A stretch of 64,000 nucleotides of DNA from Chaetorhynchus papuensis (taxonomy: Eukaryota; Chordata; Aves; Passeriformes; Rhipiduridae), in the NCBI GenBank assembly GCA_013396525.1, contig VWYX01000382.1:640338-704337 (forward strand), read 5' to 3'. Both the position numbers and the translations under genes were made by a program. The notes under the pieces are model-generated. The model searched no databases. It saw only the letters and a list, made by a program, of their open reading frames with translations, and had not been told where the DNA came from. Below are positions 33,051-46,352 of this stretch, in pieces. The number at the start of each line of letters is the position of its first letter. The first letter of the stretch is position 1.

Positions 33051-36000
33051 AGAGAAGAGGGGTAGATTTCAGAGACCAGGAGAGATGAGCAGGTCAGTGA
33101 GGTCCCCAGCTCAGCCAGGCACTGCTCTGCCAGCCTTTCCAGTACACAGGAATTCTTTATTAGCTCCCAGCCTCCCTGTAACAAAGAGCTGGCACCTCTG
33201 GAGTGGCAGGGACTTCTCCGAGCTGAAGGGATTGTTAACCTTGGAATGTAACGCAGACACCTCCAAAATCAGCTGCAGACCTGCTGATTAAAGAGCAACA
33301 CCTTCCTCCAAAGGGCTGCACAAACTGAGTTACAAATTGTAAAAATTATCTGGGAGATGTTAAGTGTGAGACTTTCACTTGCCTGTTCTTAATTCTTTTT
33401 GTTGTTGTGGTTACAGACAGACATCTATGAGGTTGATATTTTCTTTTTTATTATTTGTTTCCTATCTAGATAGATATTTTTGAAGTTTCACATCACAAAT
33501 GTTTAAGAAAAGACAAGTCACAAGATCCATAAAGAGCCTTGTTAGAGGAATGATGGGATTTTACACACATTGATAAGGAAATCGTCTGTGGCTGGAGTCA
33601 TCATTGCCTTCAGACAGACCAAACTCACACAAGACGAGTTTGGCTCTTCTCCAGAGAGGACTCTCTTCCTACACAATTCCCCTGGCTGACTTCTCCAGAA
33701 ACTTGTGTGGTGGTAGAAACCCCCTTGATATATTTAGAAGTGGCAGTTTTATTATTAGTAGTGGAAAGTTATTACAAATACTGCATTTTTTTCATACCAT
33801 TTTATGTAAAACAGCGTTACTGTTACAAACATGCTTAAAACACTTTAAGTTCAGAATCTCTATTTTCAGTATAGCTTTTGCCACACTGTCTTTTAAATAC
33901 CTCATCACTGTAAAGCAACCACTGACAGACTACTCAAACTTTTACAGTTTGGGCCATTTGACTTCAGATATGCAATAATAGACATTTTCAAATAAGTTTT
34001 CCAAAGCCTCAGTCGGTTATTTTTGCTGTTTTAAGGAAGTTATTTGAACCAATAATTTGCATCTCTATATTTTAAATTGTTTCCCCCTCAGAAGCATGAT
34101 GTCATCTGGCAACAGAGGTGCACGAGATGGATTTGAAGGCAGACTTTAGGTGAATAATAGTGACTTGGTTTTTTTCCAATCTGATCCCTGCAATATGACC
34201 ATGAGTCAGGTAAAAGAAAAGCTGTAGCTCGTTCCATTTCCTGGCCAGGCAAATAGCCCCAAACCACCCTTACTCCAATGCCTCTTCATGCACAGTCATT
34301 TCACAATGTTCTCCCTGGTGTTGATGACCTGCCTGGCAGAGAGAGACAAGTCTGCAAGGTCAAGAGGGTTTGTTAAAAAAAAAAAAAGTTTTGGGGGATT
34401 TTCAGATTTTTACAAAGTTGAGCCCAAGGTCGCCTAACCTCACCAAATGGGATGGAGGAGATGAGAACTGTGGGGTCGGGCTCTGTTTCAAGGACATAAG
34501 GCAAAAAGGCTTTTCCTGCTGGGGCAGCTGTTGGTCACTTGGCACTCAGCACCTTCAGAACCCACAGAAATGTTCCTGGCTCTGGCATTAATTGCTGGGG
34601 CTCTGCGTGGGTCCCCTGAAACATTCTGCCTGGACAGCGCAGCTACTGTTTTAGCTGTAGTGGAAAAGCTGGTATTCTCCTGGCAGGATTTGGGCTTTCC
34701 CCAGGGCATGGGAGGGAGGGTGAAAGCCTTTCTCCTGCCCTTTCCTTGTCGAATGGAGAGGCAGCCAGGATCTGTCCCTGCTATTCCAGTAGCAGATAAG
34801 TGAAATAATCATAAAAGTGTGTCTATGAGAGGTGAGTGGGTGTGAGGGAGGATCGGGGCTCTACAGTGGTTGTATCATCCTTCCACTTACTTTACAGGAA
34901 GACATTCACTCCATAAATACCCTGGATTGTGGCTGGGCCCGGAGTTCATGCTGCGTTTGATAGACTGCGCTCAGTGAGCAGCACGTATGGGAAAGTGCAC
35001 ATGTGGTTCCTCTCCCTTCCCAGAGGGAAGCTACTCTGCATTCTCCAGAGTCAGGGAGCTCTGTGGCTCTCCCAGGGCTAAATCACCATTTCAAAACAGT
35101 TCTGGTGTGTTTCAGGAGGAAGAGAAGACAAAATCATCCATTATCAGGGAATCTGGAGTTTCTTCATGAGCTCTACAGGAACCCGGAGGTCTGGAGAGAG
35201 TTAAAAAACATGGATCAGATGTAGGACCCAGGAGGGCCACATCATTTTACACCAGTTGAACATCTGACCTCGATTCCCTTTTGGCACTCAGGGTGATTTT
35301 GGAAATAATTCTTAGCATATGTCTGCACCGCAGACCCCCAGCCACCTCCAGCTCAGCACTGGATCTCGATTCCTTCTGGCAGCTGGGCTTATTTTGATCA
35401 AGGTCCTGCTCTGCCTGAGGGCCCCGAGCCAGCAGAGAAGCTGCTGTCAGCATTCCCAAAGCTCAGTCCTCTCATGTTAGAGCATCCTGCTCCTCCACAT
35501 TCCCATGGGATGCACATGGAGCTGCTGTGCCCGTGGCAGGATGAATGCCCAGTCACACCACACCCGGAACTGTCCCTCTGCCATCCCTGTGGCACTGATC
35601 CACACACTCACTCCAAGGGCTCCTTCTTTGTTTACAAACTAAAGAAACACAAATCTTGCATTACTGAGAATTTCTGCTCAGCTATGGGTCAAATTTTAAG
35701 AATCCTGTGTTTTTCTTTCCAAGTAACAAATGTTTGTTTTGCTGAAGAAAAGGGGAATGAAACTGTTCCACTTGCATGGGTGTAAATCAGGAGCAATTCC
35801 ACTGAATCCAAAAGGCCAGGAGCAGGGAAAACCCAGCATGAACAGTGTATCCTGTCCATTTTCATGAGCATATGAAATCCCCATTGCTCATTGCTTCTTT
35901 TACCCCCCCCCACCGTTTTTGTTCTTTTCCCACCCTTGCCCAATCTCCCTGCTAGAAAGAATGTCATGACCAGGATGTCAGAGCAGTTATTACTGGACAT

Positions 36001-36859
36001 TTGGGTGTTTTAGTAAATCTGTGCTGTTCTCCAGATACTAAAGGTCTGAGAAAGCTTCAGATGGTTGCCTCTGCTCTCGTTCACACAGCGATAAATTCCA
36101 AGTCACGCCACTTCCTTCACCAGACTCATGCCAGATGCAAGCAGAGGAAGTAGATCAGCATCCAGCCTGGAGCTACTAAAAGCAAACTGACCAATGGCAT
36201 TTCTTAGGTAAAGGCTCTTCCAATGATTAATGATAGACAGACAAACAATAGAGGAGCCTTGGGGCACATTTCTCTAAGTGACAGCAATTTCCACTTAAAG
36301 CAACTGGGAATTTTTAGCCCAAAACAAGAGACAAAATTATTTACTGTGTTCAGCTTACCCAGTTTATTTGTTTTTCTCTGTAAGAAGAAACAGCCTTACC
36401 GGAAACGTGAATGGAAAGATCCTGTTCACAACTTGGGCTTGACTTCGCCTGAACTAAAAGTCACTTGGGTTTAAGTCAACATGAGTCAGGCGAAAAGAAT
36501 GGTTCCCATAGCCCCAGATCAGGAATTTAAGGATACAGAATGTCCTTTAATACAACTGCTGTTGCTCTCAGGGGTTCCAGAAGCACAGGGAGAGTCAGAG
36601 GGGCTTTTCTAAACCAGGATTAGGTGTGGCTTTGAGATCCACCTGAGAGTTTTTGCTGTTGAGTACAGTGAGGTGCAACTGCATTTTAGTTTCAGTGGGC
36701 CATTTGTAACCCTGGTGGAAGTTTGAGGTCCAATGAGCACCAATGGGAAAAAGTCTTGCAGGAAAGGCCTTGTGATCCTCCCAAAGGAGGGCTGAGAAGC
36801 AGATTTCCCTGCAGAATGTTTGTATTTGCACACTCACCCAGGTTCTCACAACGCAGAAG

Positions 36860-36962
36860 TGTTTGGCCAATGCTCTCAGGCACATGGTGGTATTTTTGTG
36901 GTTGTCCTGTGCAGGTCCAGGAGTTGGATCCATCCAACTTGGGGCTTTCTATGATTCCATGA
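36860..36962 (+). mobile_element. CR1 LINE 3'-end fragment (second subfamily)
   Basis: Plus-strand 'ccaatgctctcaggcacatg', 'tgtcctgtgcaggtccagga' and a tail 'ctttctatgattccatgaac'. Same subfamily as the copy at 53641. Confidence 0.85.
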
Positions 36963-37995
36963 ACTGCAAGATCGCTTGCACACTTATCCTGATTAACTTA
37001 CTTTTGATACACAGTTAAGTCTCCTGTTTATGTCACTTCTGAAGTGAATTCTACTTGTGTTGATCAAGATTTACAAAGTTATTTGATTCTTCAAATAGTT
37101 CCTAGATCCTGTTTATAAATTCTTGGATACTTTAGATCAGATGTGTCAGCAGGAGCCAGGACACCTTTCCTTTTTCTGGAAAAAGCAAAGCAGCCATAAG
37201 CCCAGTTTAGCTGGCCAGTTACAGCAGATTTACTGATGTTTTGGACTTGAAGCCGTTCGGAGAGTCAGAGCGTATCAGTGAATACTTGTTTGTATGTGGT
37301 ACATTTCAGATGGATCCTTACAAAAATGCATGCTTTCCTCAGAGAGAAGTTTTTGACACTTTATGGTCTCTTCCTTCCATAAACATAGCTCATTTTATTA
37401 AAAGCAGCCAGATTTGCACCAGTGTCACAGAGGTTATGGTCTGTGCTGGTTTTGTCCTGATAATTGCAGGTGTCAAAGAGGGTCAGTAAAGGACAGTTTC
37501 ATTTGGAGGTATAAATTAGATGTGGGAAAACCCCTGCATTTTAGACACACATTCAGCCTCTGATATAAGAGTGTCTGGGCATGTTAAAATCTTTTTCACG
37601 TGGCTTAGTGTTTCCTGGTGGACAGCCCCAGTGCGGCTGTTGGGCTCATTAGCTCTCAGACATGGAGAATATTTGTGCTGGGAACAGTATTTATAACCTT
37701 CCGAGGCAAACCAGAGCCAAGAGGTTTCAAAACATGGTTTGTACTGGAGTGATAACTCTGCTCCCAGATATCCCACTGCAAAGGTTTCTAACCAGTTACC
37801 GGGATTACCAAGACAGTAGGGAATCCAAAGCAAAAAGTGTATTCTAGACTTTGTAGGCCAATCTTGCTCTTGGTAAGGGTAAAGAAAGAATTACTTCCTT
37901 GAAGTGACAGATCTGTGGTGTTTCCTGGCAAGGCAACATAAGAAAGTTCCCATTCCTCTTTAATGAGAAGGAGGTTTGTGCAGAGTGAGAGTGAG

Positions 37996-38638
37996 TGTGC
38001 CGGTTTGGACAAATTTGGAGGAGAATATCCTCTGAGGGAAGGCAGGTTACAACCCCCCCCTCCCCCACCAGGTTCAGGAAAAAGAGAAATTTTCCTCAGA
38101 GGAAAGTGAAAGAGATAAAAACTATTTATTTAACAAACACACGAAAAAGGATAATAATGCTAAATAATAAAATCTCTTGCTGTGGAGAGAAACCTGGGAA
38201 GATTTCAGAGTCTGTCTCAGGTAGGCGTAGGTCCCCCTTTTCCTCCTCGGAGCTGGGTCGGTGTGGGTCCCCCCTGGGGCCTCGGAAGAAAATTCTCCCG
38301 GTGTGTTCTGATGTTGTAGAACAGTTCAGAAGAGAAGAAAGGGAAAAAAACCCCCAAAAGTCCCAGGAAAAAAACAAGTTCAACTCTCCGGAGAGAAAAA
38401 AAAAGCGACGAGTTGGCTGAAAAAGCAAGGGGTGCTTCCTCCGCTCTTGCTGCCGCAGCCACGGGAGAGAGCCCAGAGCAGTGTCTGTGTCCTTGAACAA
38501 TTGTTTTGAAAAGTTCGCTCGGTTTTTTTTCCTCTTCGCCCTCTCAGGCTCAGTTTAAAGGCACAGAAAGGCACAAAAGTAATTTTTCTGGGCATTGGCA
38601 GTGATAGGGGATACAACATCATAAAGTCACCCCAGGAA
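37996..38638. mobile_element. Solo LTR-like element of an endogenous retrovirus
   Basis: About 640 bp. It starts TGTGCCGGTTTGG and ends ...GTCACCCCA(GGAA), with TG...CA-type ends. The hexamer AGTGAG lies directly before it (37990-37995) and again at 38639-38644, compatible with a 6-bp target-site duplication. Inside are AATAAA-type signals on both strands (38121-38175) and GC-rich, poly-purine and poly-pyrimidine segments unlike the surroundings. No internal retroviral coding sequence is present, so it would be a solo LTR left by recombination. Orientation is uncertain. The identification rests on structure and general resemblance to passerine LTRs. Confidence 0.65.
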
Positions 38639-38732
38639 AGTGAGGATCGCCTGTTTCTAGTGCAGTCTTTTATGGAAAGAGTTTAGGGAAGGTCCATGTG
38701 GGAGTTTCTAATGGGTTTAAATGGTGCAGGGT

Positions 38733-38932
38733 TTCATAGAATCATAAAATGTCCCAACTTGGAAGGGACGCACAGGGATGGAATCCAACCCCTGGCCCTG
38801 TACAGACACCCCAACAATTCCGTCCTGTGCCTGAGAGCATTGTCCAAATGCTCCTGGAGTTGTGGGACCCTTGGGGCAGTGCCCAGCTGTACCCTCTGGG
38901 GCAAGAACCTTTTCCTGATATCCAGCCTTTTG
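38733..38932 (-). mobile_element. CR1 LINE 3' fragment (second subfamily)
   Basis: Reversed copy with the full tail 'tttcatagaatcataaaatg', then 'ccaacttggaagggacgcac', 'ccctggccctgtacagacac' and 'ccttttcctgatatccagcc'. Confidence 0.92.
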
Positions 38933-41900
38933 GAACCGCTTAAGTCATTCAGGTCTCATCAGTACAAACCTACACAACAAGACAGAGAAGAGAAGGATTT
39001 CCTGCAGAACCGCTTCCCTATATTTCCCTTGCCTTCTTTGAGATCTAAGAATTTCAAACCTTATGGCCTAAAGGAGAACTGGTTTCATATAAACGGATAA
39101 ATATCTATTTGGAGATCTCCTGTCAAGTTTCACAGTATCACAGTTTCTTAGGAAGTTTTTCAGAGCTGGAGAGAACATATTTTCTTTCCCTGCAGAAAAG
39201 CTGCAGCTATTTGACATTCCACTGCTCCAGGTGCAGTTCCTGCTGCACTGACACCACGGCTGAATGACGGATTGTTGTGACCAGCACTACCCAAAAAAAG
39301 GGAGCAGCCAGGCTTTCCCAGAAATATGAAATGGCCACTTTCAGGAATGAGAAGACTCAGAAGGTAAAATAACTAAGCTACAGTGAATCAGGTGCAGTCA
39401 CTTCCATGAGATAATTCCCACAGAATATTCCTTGCTTGATTTCCAATCACGTTAAACAGTCCGGTCACTTCTCCTTGGCCTCATACACTTTCCTTTTGGT
39501 GCTTCCTGACATGTTACCTACACGCGTGAGTTTTTAACTCAATTGTACCTTCTCAGGATTAGCAGGAATGGAATCAGATGGGAGCAATCTGTTACTGGTC
39601 CATCAGGAGGGATGTGAGTTGCACTGCGTCTGGGACTAGAAGCCATGATAAATTATAAAATAGACAGATTATAAATTCCAATGAGGAATGCTGGAAAAGC
39701 CTCAAGAAGGAATAAAATAAGAAACAGAAGAGAAAAGTCTGTTTTGAGAAAGAGCTGGATCCAGCTTGTTCTGTTTGTGGAACCCATGTGTGGGTCTGTA
39801 TATTTTCACATGAGCACCTGTCCAACATTCATTCCCTCCTTGTAGATGCCCCACCCACAGGAAATTTCCAAGCATACGCAAATTCACAGCTCCAAGAAAA
39901 ATGCTTTGCTGTGTCCCTGGGATGCCCCTAAACCATAAAAAAAGATTTCAGAGCATGGCTATAAAATCTTGTCACTTCCCAGACAGGTCTGTAGTGTTCA
40001 GGTGTAACAGGAATGATATGGGTGCTTTGCATAGTCCTGCTGAGAATTACATCCCAGGATTTTATAGGTTTAGGCTTTGTTTAGCTGGTTCATTCTTACC
40101 ATGGGACAATCAATTGGCTGCATTGGTTATAGACAGATCTGAAAGAGGTTTCCATACTCATAGGGGGAGAAAACATCACTTAAAACCCCTAAATTCGAGA
40201 CTCTGACAGTTATTCCCACCTTCTGCCTCAATTTAATTTCTCTGAAAGGAAGGAAGTCCATGAATCCAAGGAAACAAGTATTTATTTCCTGTCTACATGC
40301 CATGAGACTTGACAGCAATGTGCAGAAAGGAGCAGGAAGGAAGCACCTGACACAGCACAGCCTGACCTGACTCCTCCTTTCACTCCTTTAATCCCAAATC
40401 CCCTGCTCCTCTCTCACACACTGGAGCCACACTCAGTTCTTCAGTCCCGCCCTTCCTGGCCCCAGCCACCTCACACAGCCATCACTGTGCCTGAAACACA
40501 AGTCGCCTTGTAATAATGTCCTGCTTTCAGATGGGATAGAGTTAATTTCTCCATGACACAGAGCCAAAAAGCTGAACTCACAATGCAGCAAAATGAAAGA
40601 AAAGTATTTAATGTGGGAGAAGCCAAGCCTGGTCCAGTGTCACCTTCGTCATACCCAGCCTCTTTATCTCTTTGCAGCATTTCTCATTTTCACTGGTGGC
40701 AAAAAAAAAGGTCTTGTAACAAGCTGAGCTTTTGGTGGAACTTCTCAACCCCTGCTCATCTTTGATGATGTAAATAATTAGACCAATACTGAGCATGTAC
40801 CTATTGTGAACACAGTCCCTTCCAGCTGCACCTTGCAAAGTTTAAAAGTCTGGCCAAGGATCCCCAGGGAAGCAGCTGCCTATCCCTGACCTCACCACAC
40901 AGAGAAGGATCTACAGTGCAAAGGAGGAACTTGCTGGAGGCCACAGAGCCTGGACATGGCCAAGCCAGGAGCACAGGGCAGTTCTGCTCACTCTGCCGTG
41001 TTTCCATCGGCACAGACAGGACAGGTATTCCAGTGATTTCAGAGAACAGAGGGCCCTCTCTGAGCTGCCAGGTACTGCCGTGTGTTTCCCTGCTGTCAGC
41101 GATTATCCATGGGATTCCCAACAAGGACCTATAGTCACTGACAACATCTGCTGCAGGATTTCTAAAGGGGGCTGAGGACGAGCTGTTTTTAGCCTTTTGT
41201 TTATTTGAACAAGTTCATCACTTGCCAGAAAAGCTCCCCTCCAAAACCCCCATGCTCTCTTGAGACAGAAGGCAAGGCCCTTCCATCCCACACATGCTGC
41301 TCTGTCCACCCAGCTCCTCAGGAGGCTGTTCCTCCCTTCTCTTGGCTGCTAAAAGCAGCGCTGAGCTCAGACAAGAGATTTCACCCACCATCCAGGCTGG
41401 GGAACACCAGGGTGGCTGTCCCGAAGCCTAGCAAACCCAGCATCCTGCTCCTGGCAGGAAACACCTGCCCTTGGCATATCAGAGGGATGCCACATCCCCT
41501 TCGACAGATGGATCTTGCTGGTCGCACAAGGCCTGATGCAGTACATGGATAAAGGTTTCTTTTTCATGCAGCCAATTGAGTTCCTGCTGTCCAGTTCTGT
41601 CCCAAAACTCCCAAATACTGGTTTCAGATAGAGCCAAGGTGATGTGTTCAGAGTTGAACGAGCTCTTGAGATTCCACATGGACCAAAGAGAGCAAAGACC
41701 TGAATTCAAAGATGTTTCAGGATGTTGGAAAAGCCCCAGAACAAGGATCTGCTCAAGAGGTGGATGTTCAATACATACAGATCACACAGGACCTGTTCTG
41801 TCCTGAGCCATGGGATCACTGTTGTCACTCAGAGGCACTTCCAGGTGGAATGGGATAGTGTGCTGGGCTGCCAGCCCTGTTCAAAGTCTGTGACAAGACC

Positions 41901-44350
41901 CAGCTCTCCTTCCACATGGGAGTGTAGGATAAAGCTGAGGTAGAAATCAAGGAGAGCACACAAAACTGAGTCTTTTTCACTCTGCTCCAAAGCTGCTCTG
42001 GTGCTCTTAGGTCTTCACTTCATTGCTGCAGTTACCAGCAAAGAAATTAATTAAACAGCAACAGAGAAAATGTAGCTCTGTGAAAAAACTCAAATGGTCA
42101 TTTCACGGGTCTCAAGGGAACTCAAAGGTCTAGTTTCCTTCTCATCTGCTCACCTGTTTAAAAGGGATCCATTCACCTCCACAACTAAACTCTTCTAATT
42201 CAGAGGTTTAGCTCCAACAACAGCCTATTTTGGGGATTTGGGGATGTCTTGAGATGCTGAAGTTGACATCCAAACATCTCCAACTCATTGAGCAAACACA
42301 TGCAGTGTTTGTGCAATAATCCATAATTAGGGAGCACCGCTTTGCCCACAGTCCATATGAGAAGGCTGGCTGCAGTTACATGTATTCCAGGAATATTTAC
42401 AGTTCTAAGCCTTGTCACATTGGGCGGGACCTTAACTGCTATCAACACTTAACTGGGGATAAGCAACCAACGGATGGATCCAAAATCTGACCCCTATGGA
42501 TCACATGCCAGAGGCTTTGATGCTGCCAGTTCATTTCCAATCACTTCCCAGTCAGTCTCAGTGACTCCAGCAGCGAGACTCCAAGGCCAGGGCAGGCTCC
42601 AGGACTCTCAGGTTGACACAGCTGTTGAGAGTGAACCGAAAATCAGCAGCAACCTTTGGGGAAAGGATGCCTTAGTAGGGGTTGAGTTTGGTCCCGGGAG
42701 GGAGGTAGGGTTGCTCTCTCAGGCATTATAGAAGCAACAAGAAGAGGGATCCAGTCTGATCATAAGGAAAGAATGTCTCTGATCTCCCCTTCCCAAGTGC
42801 TATGAACCCATACAGAAAGAGGGAGGGTGAGCAAAGCCAGAGCACAGCCTAGGCACCCCATTGAGGGAACTGGGCGTTCCAGACGAAGAGACCAGCGCCG
42901 GGTTTGTTCACATCCTTGAGGGATACCCTGACTCTGCACCGGAAACCAGAGCACTTTGTGTTCAGGGTGGCCAGTCAGAGCTCGTGCTCTGCTGTGGTTG
43001 TTGTTCTGCGTGACAAACACAAAGCCTACAGTAAGTGAAATTACATGTTGGGCTTGTTTTTAAAAGCATTAACGTTGATGGAAAACTAGGAACTGGTACC
43101 AGTTTGGGCTAAATCTGAACAACAGAGAAAATAAATCAAACCGGGCTTCGTGCACATGCTTTCCTATGAAGAAAGTTGTTTACAATACATATTACACTCC
43201 AGAATAAATCTGGGATAAACAGAGTTGAACTTTTAATCTTCTCAGTCCATATTCCTGTGAAAAAAAAACCTATTCAAGAGAGAACCAGCCCACCATCTAC
43301 TCATTCTGCCTTGTTTAACTCCTTGTGAGGATCAGTGCAGACATCATGGAGGACAGAATGCTCGCCATCCTGCACACTACGTGGCTGCATGAATGTTTCT
43401 CAACACTCCTTCCCTTGCTTTGCTAGGCAAAATAACACCTTTCTCCAAAGGCAGCAGAACAGCTTGCCTGTGTGCCAGCTCCAGATCCCTTCTGGCAGAC
43501 ACCAAGCACCAGCAACTCCAGCAGGAAGCAGGAGAGGATGGAATCATTCATTTGCAGGGAGGGCTTAGCACTTTTAAAACTAGAACTTCTCTTCCCTGTG
43601 TCTAAATCCTTGTGCTGCAGAGGTTTTATGAGAACACCTTCATAAGGTCCCCAGTAGCCAGCAAAACGTCACCTGTTGGACCATCAGATACATCCGATAC
43701 TCCACCATGGATAATGACCAGTTCCTTTCCCAAATTAGCATACAGAGAGGTGCCATTTAAAGAATGAAAAGTCACACACTAATTCTTGAACTTGCAGGAC
43801 TTAGAAAGTCACACTCCTGAAATGTAGGGAACCTAGCACTTTCCAATCCGTACATCACCTTTTTTCCCCTGCAAACCCAGGGCCAATCTGGGAGCTTGCT
43901 GGCTATGGCAGAGCTTTTATACACAACAAATACCAGCACTTTCTACCCAGTGACCAAACACCAAAGACACAAACTGTCTCCTTCAACACAAATACCCAAA
44001 CACACACATGTGCCTTGCAGCCAAGACTCACTTTGAGGTCCTTGTGACTCAAAGAGGAGAACAAGGGAGCTCCTTTTGGTCCGGCTCAGCCTCCAGTCAC
44101 ACAAACTCCTGTATTTCCATTCCTTGTCACCTTCTCACTGTGTCCACAACTTTTTTTCTGCAGCTGAAATATGGATTAGGGAACTGACCTGAAATAAAAA
44201 TAACCTAAGAGGATGAAAAAACAAAAACAAAGGAGGATTTTGTCCTGTTTTTCTTTTGGAATTGAGATAATTCCAAAAGCTAGGCCATTGCACAGCCATG
44301 CAAATGGGACAACAGAATGAGAGGGGGGAACAGTGGTGATGCAGAAGTGA

Positions 44351-44470
44351 TCAGTCACAGAAAGGAGAATGTGACTGGGTTCTGGAACAATCAGCCATAG
44401 CAAGGAGAACACGGCTGGGTTCTGGAAAAATCAGCTGCAACAAGGAGAACGTGACTGTGTTCTGGAAATG
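44351..44470. repeat. Tandem repeat, 40 bp x 3
   Basis: Three head-to-tail 40-bp units start at 44351, 44391 and 44431. All share 'aaggagaa', 'ggttctggaa' or 'gtgttctggaa' and 'tcag' in register. The 40-bp unit is not a multiple of three, so it is unlikely to encode protein repeats. Confidence 0.92.
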
Positions 44471-46316
44471 TACTGCTGCTGTAAAGAAATACTTGTGAAA
44501 CCAAATCCTGCTCCAGTTTGAAGCTATTTGTTTTTCACTGGAGACTTGAGAGCCTGTCCACTGCTGACTGAGAGCCTCCCACACAGACAAATCCCACTTG
44601 GCTGCCCATTAGCGACAAGGGATCATTGTCCTGCAGGACCACCACATTCTCGGGTCCGTCTCTGATACTTCGAACAAAAACAACCCAAAAGTCTCAACTG
44701 AATAACTTGGTTGACAGAAGAAGAAAAACACAAACCTGTTAATTCAACCAGTGCTATTAATAACCTTTAAAGACCCAGGCTGAAAGCTGGGTAAGGCCCA
44801 CAGGAAGGCAAGAGACAAGCTCCAGGTCCTTGTGGTTCAGGAGAATTTCCTGTCTTGTCAGCGCATGTTTCCTCTGCTCCGGGGAGGGAGGGATGGTGTC
44901 CAAGGCCATTCCTTTCACTCACTGACCATGACATCGGCCGGAGGAAGGGCTGGCTGAGCAGTTTTAATGCTGAGAGATGGTGACTTATGAATTGAATGAC
45001 CAGGAGAAATGAGCCAAGTTGGATTCGGGGCCTCGGGGATACTGGGGTAACTCCAGTGAGGATGTTCAGATTAACTCTGCTCCTTTCCTGACACAGCTGT
45101 TCCAGCAGGACCTGTCTGCACCCACCAGAGATCATCCCTTGCATGAATGACCTGGGCTGACTGTTCCCCACCTGCCTCTGGAGAGCCGCAGTGGAGACTG
45201 CGGGGGTCACACCTCACTGCTGGGAGTGGGGAAATCCTGTGGAATGGGCCAAGGCAAATGGCAGGATCCCAGTGGGAGGGAGTCCCATGATCCTTCTGTT
45301 TTCATAGTCCAGGGAGGAAACGCTCCCCATCACGTTCTTTTCACCAGCAGACAGACCTCTGGAAATCAGACCCTTTCCAATTAGATGGCCACACTTGGAT
45401 TTAGGAATCTGGGCAATCAGGTTGGTAAACGTTTAGGGCAGGGTTTTTCAAAAGCAGTTAAAGCATGTCCTTGTGGAAACCCCTCATCCAGCAGTAATGA
45501 ACGCAAGGTGCTGTGGCAACATTCTTTAATCAGTGCGTGCACTTTGTGAGGTGGGATTCTTTTCATAGCCCCATTTTATGGCTGGGAAAGCCAAGGCACA
45601 AACGAGGCAGCATTTCCCAAGGCTCCATTGCATGCTAGTGCCTAAGCCAGAAACAGACCCTACTGCTTCTGACTCCCAGTTCCCCCTCTAATTACCAGAA
45701 AATTCCCCTCCTCTATGGCACAGCCAACTGGTTCCAATAATAAATCCAAGCTGCTGCAAAGATCAAGTCCATTTTTTCACTGCTTAACCCAAAAAAAACA
45801 TTTAATTTTCAAAACACAGGTCTGGCTTTTCACCAGAGAAAGGATTTGTTTTTCATTATGCATCTGTTTTTTGATTTTTTTCTCTCTCTCTCTTTTTAAA
45901 AGCCAAACATTCAATCACTCTGTTCAATATAGGGTTCCTAGGCCAGGAGCACTGTAACTATCGTTACCCTATAAATCTTCATTATTCTTACTATAAATAC
46001 ACTTCTGTATTTTTCATTTTGTTATTTTTATGACTAAAAATGGCACCTTTAGCAAACCTCAAAATGCTTTCCAGAATTCAGAACTCTGAATCAAATCCTG
46101 TTGTCCTGACTTCCGAGAAGAAACACTTTTTAAAAAAAATTGTAACATTCCTTGGTTTCTGTCCAAAGCAATAACATTGACCTATAGCTTTCCAACACTG
46201 CTTTAATTATGCCAGTCTGTGGTGGTAAAGATAATATTGCTTTACTTAGACACAGTCAGATTGTCATAATGGTACCTTATGTTACCTATTCCTATATGAG
46301 AATAAGCCAAATCAGG

Positions 46317-46318
<2 letters not shown>

Positions 46319-46350
<32 letters not shown>
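46319..46350. repeat. (TA)n microsatellite
   Basis: About 15 TA units, intergenic, in an AT-rich region. Confidence 0.95.

Positions 46351-46352
<2 letters not shown>

Noticed and set aside
33604..33978. 124-codon plus-strand frame rich in Phe, Leu and Ile
   Set aside because: Reads AT-rich noncoding sequence; hydrophobic composition follows from T-rich codons and no gene family is recognised.
44767..45210. 147-codon minus-strand frame
   Set aside because: No recognisable domain, no exon-like borders; accepted only as a chance frame.
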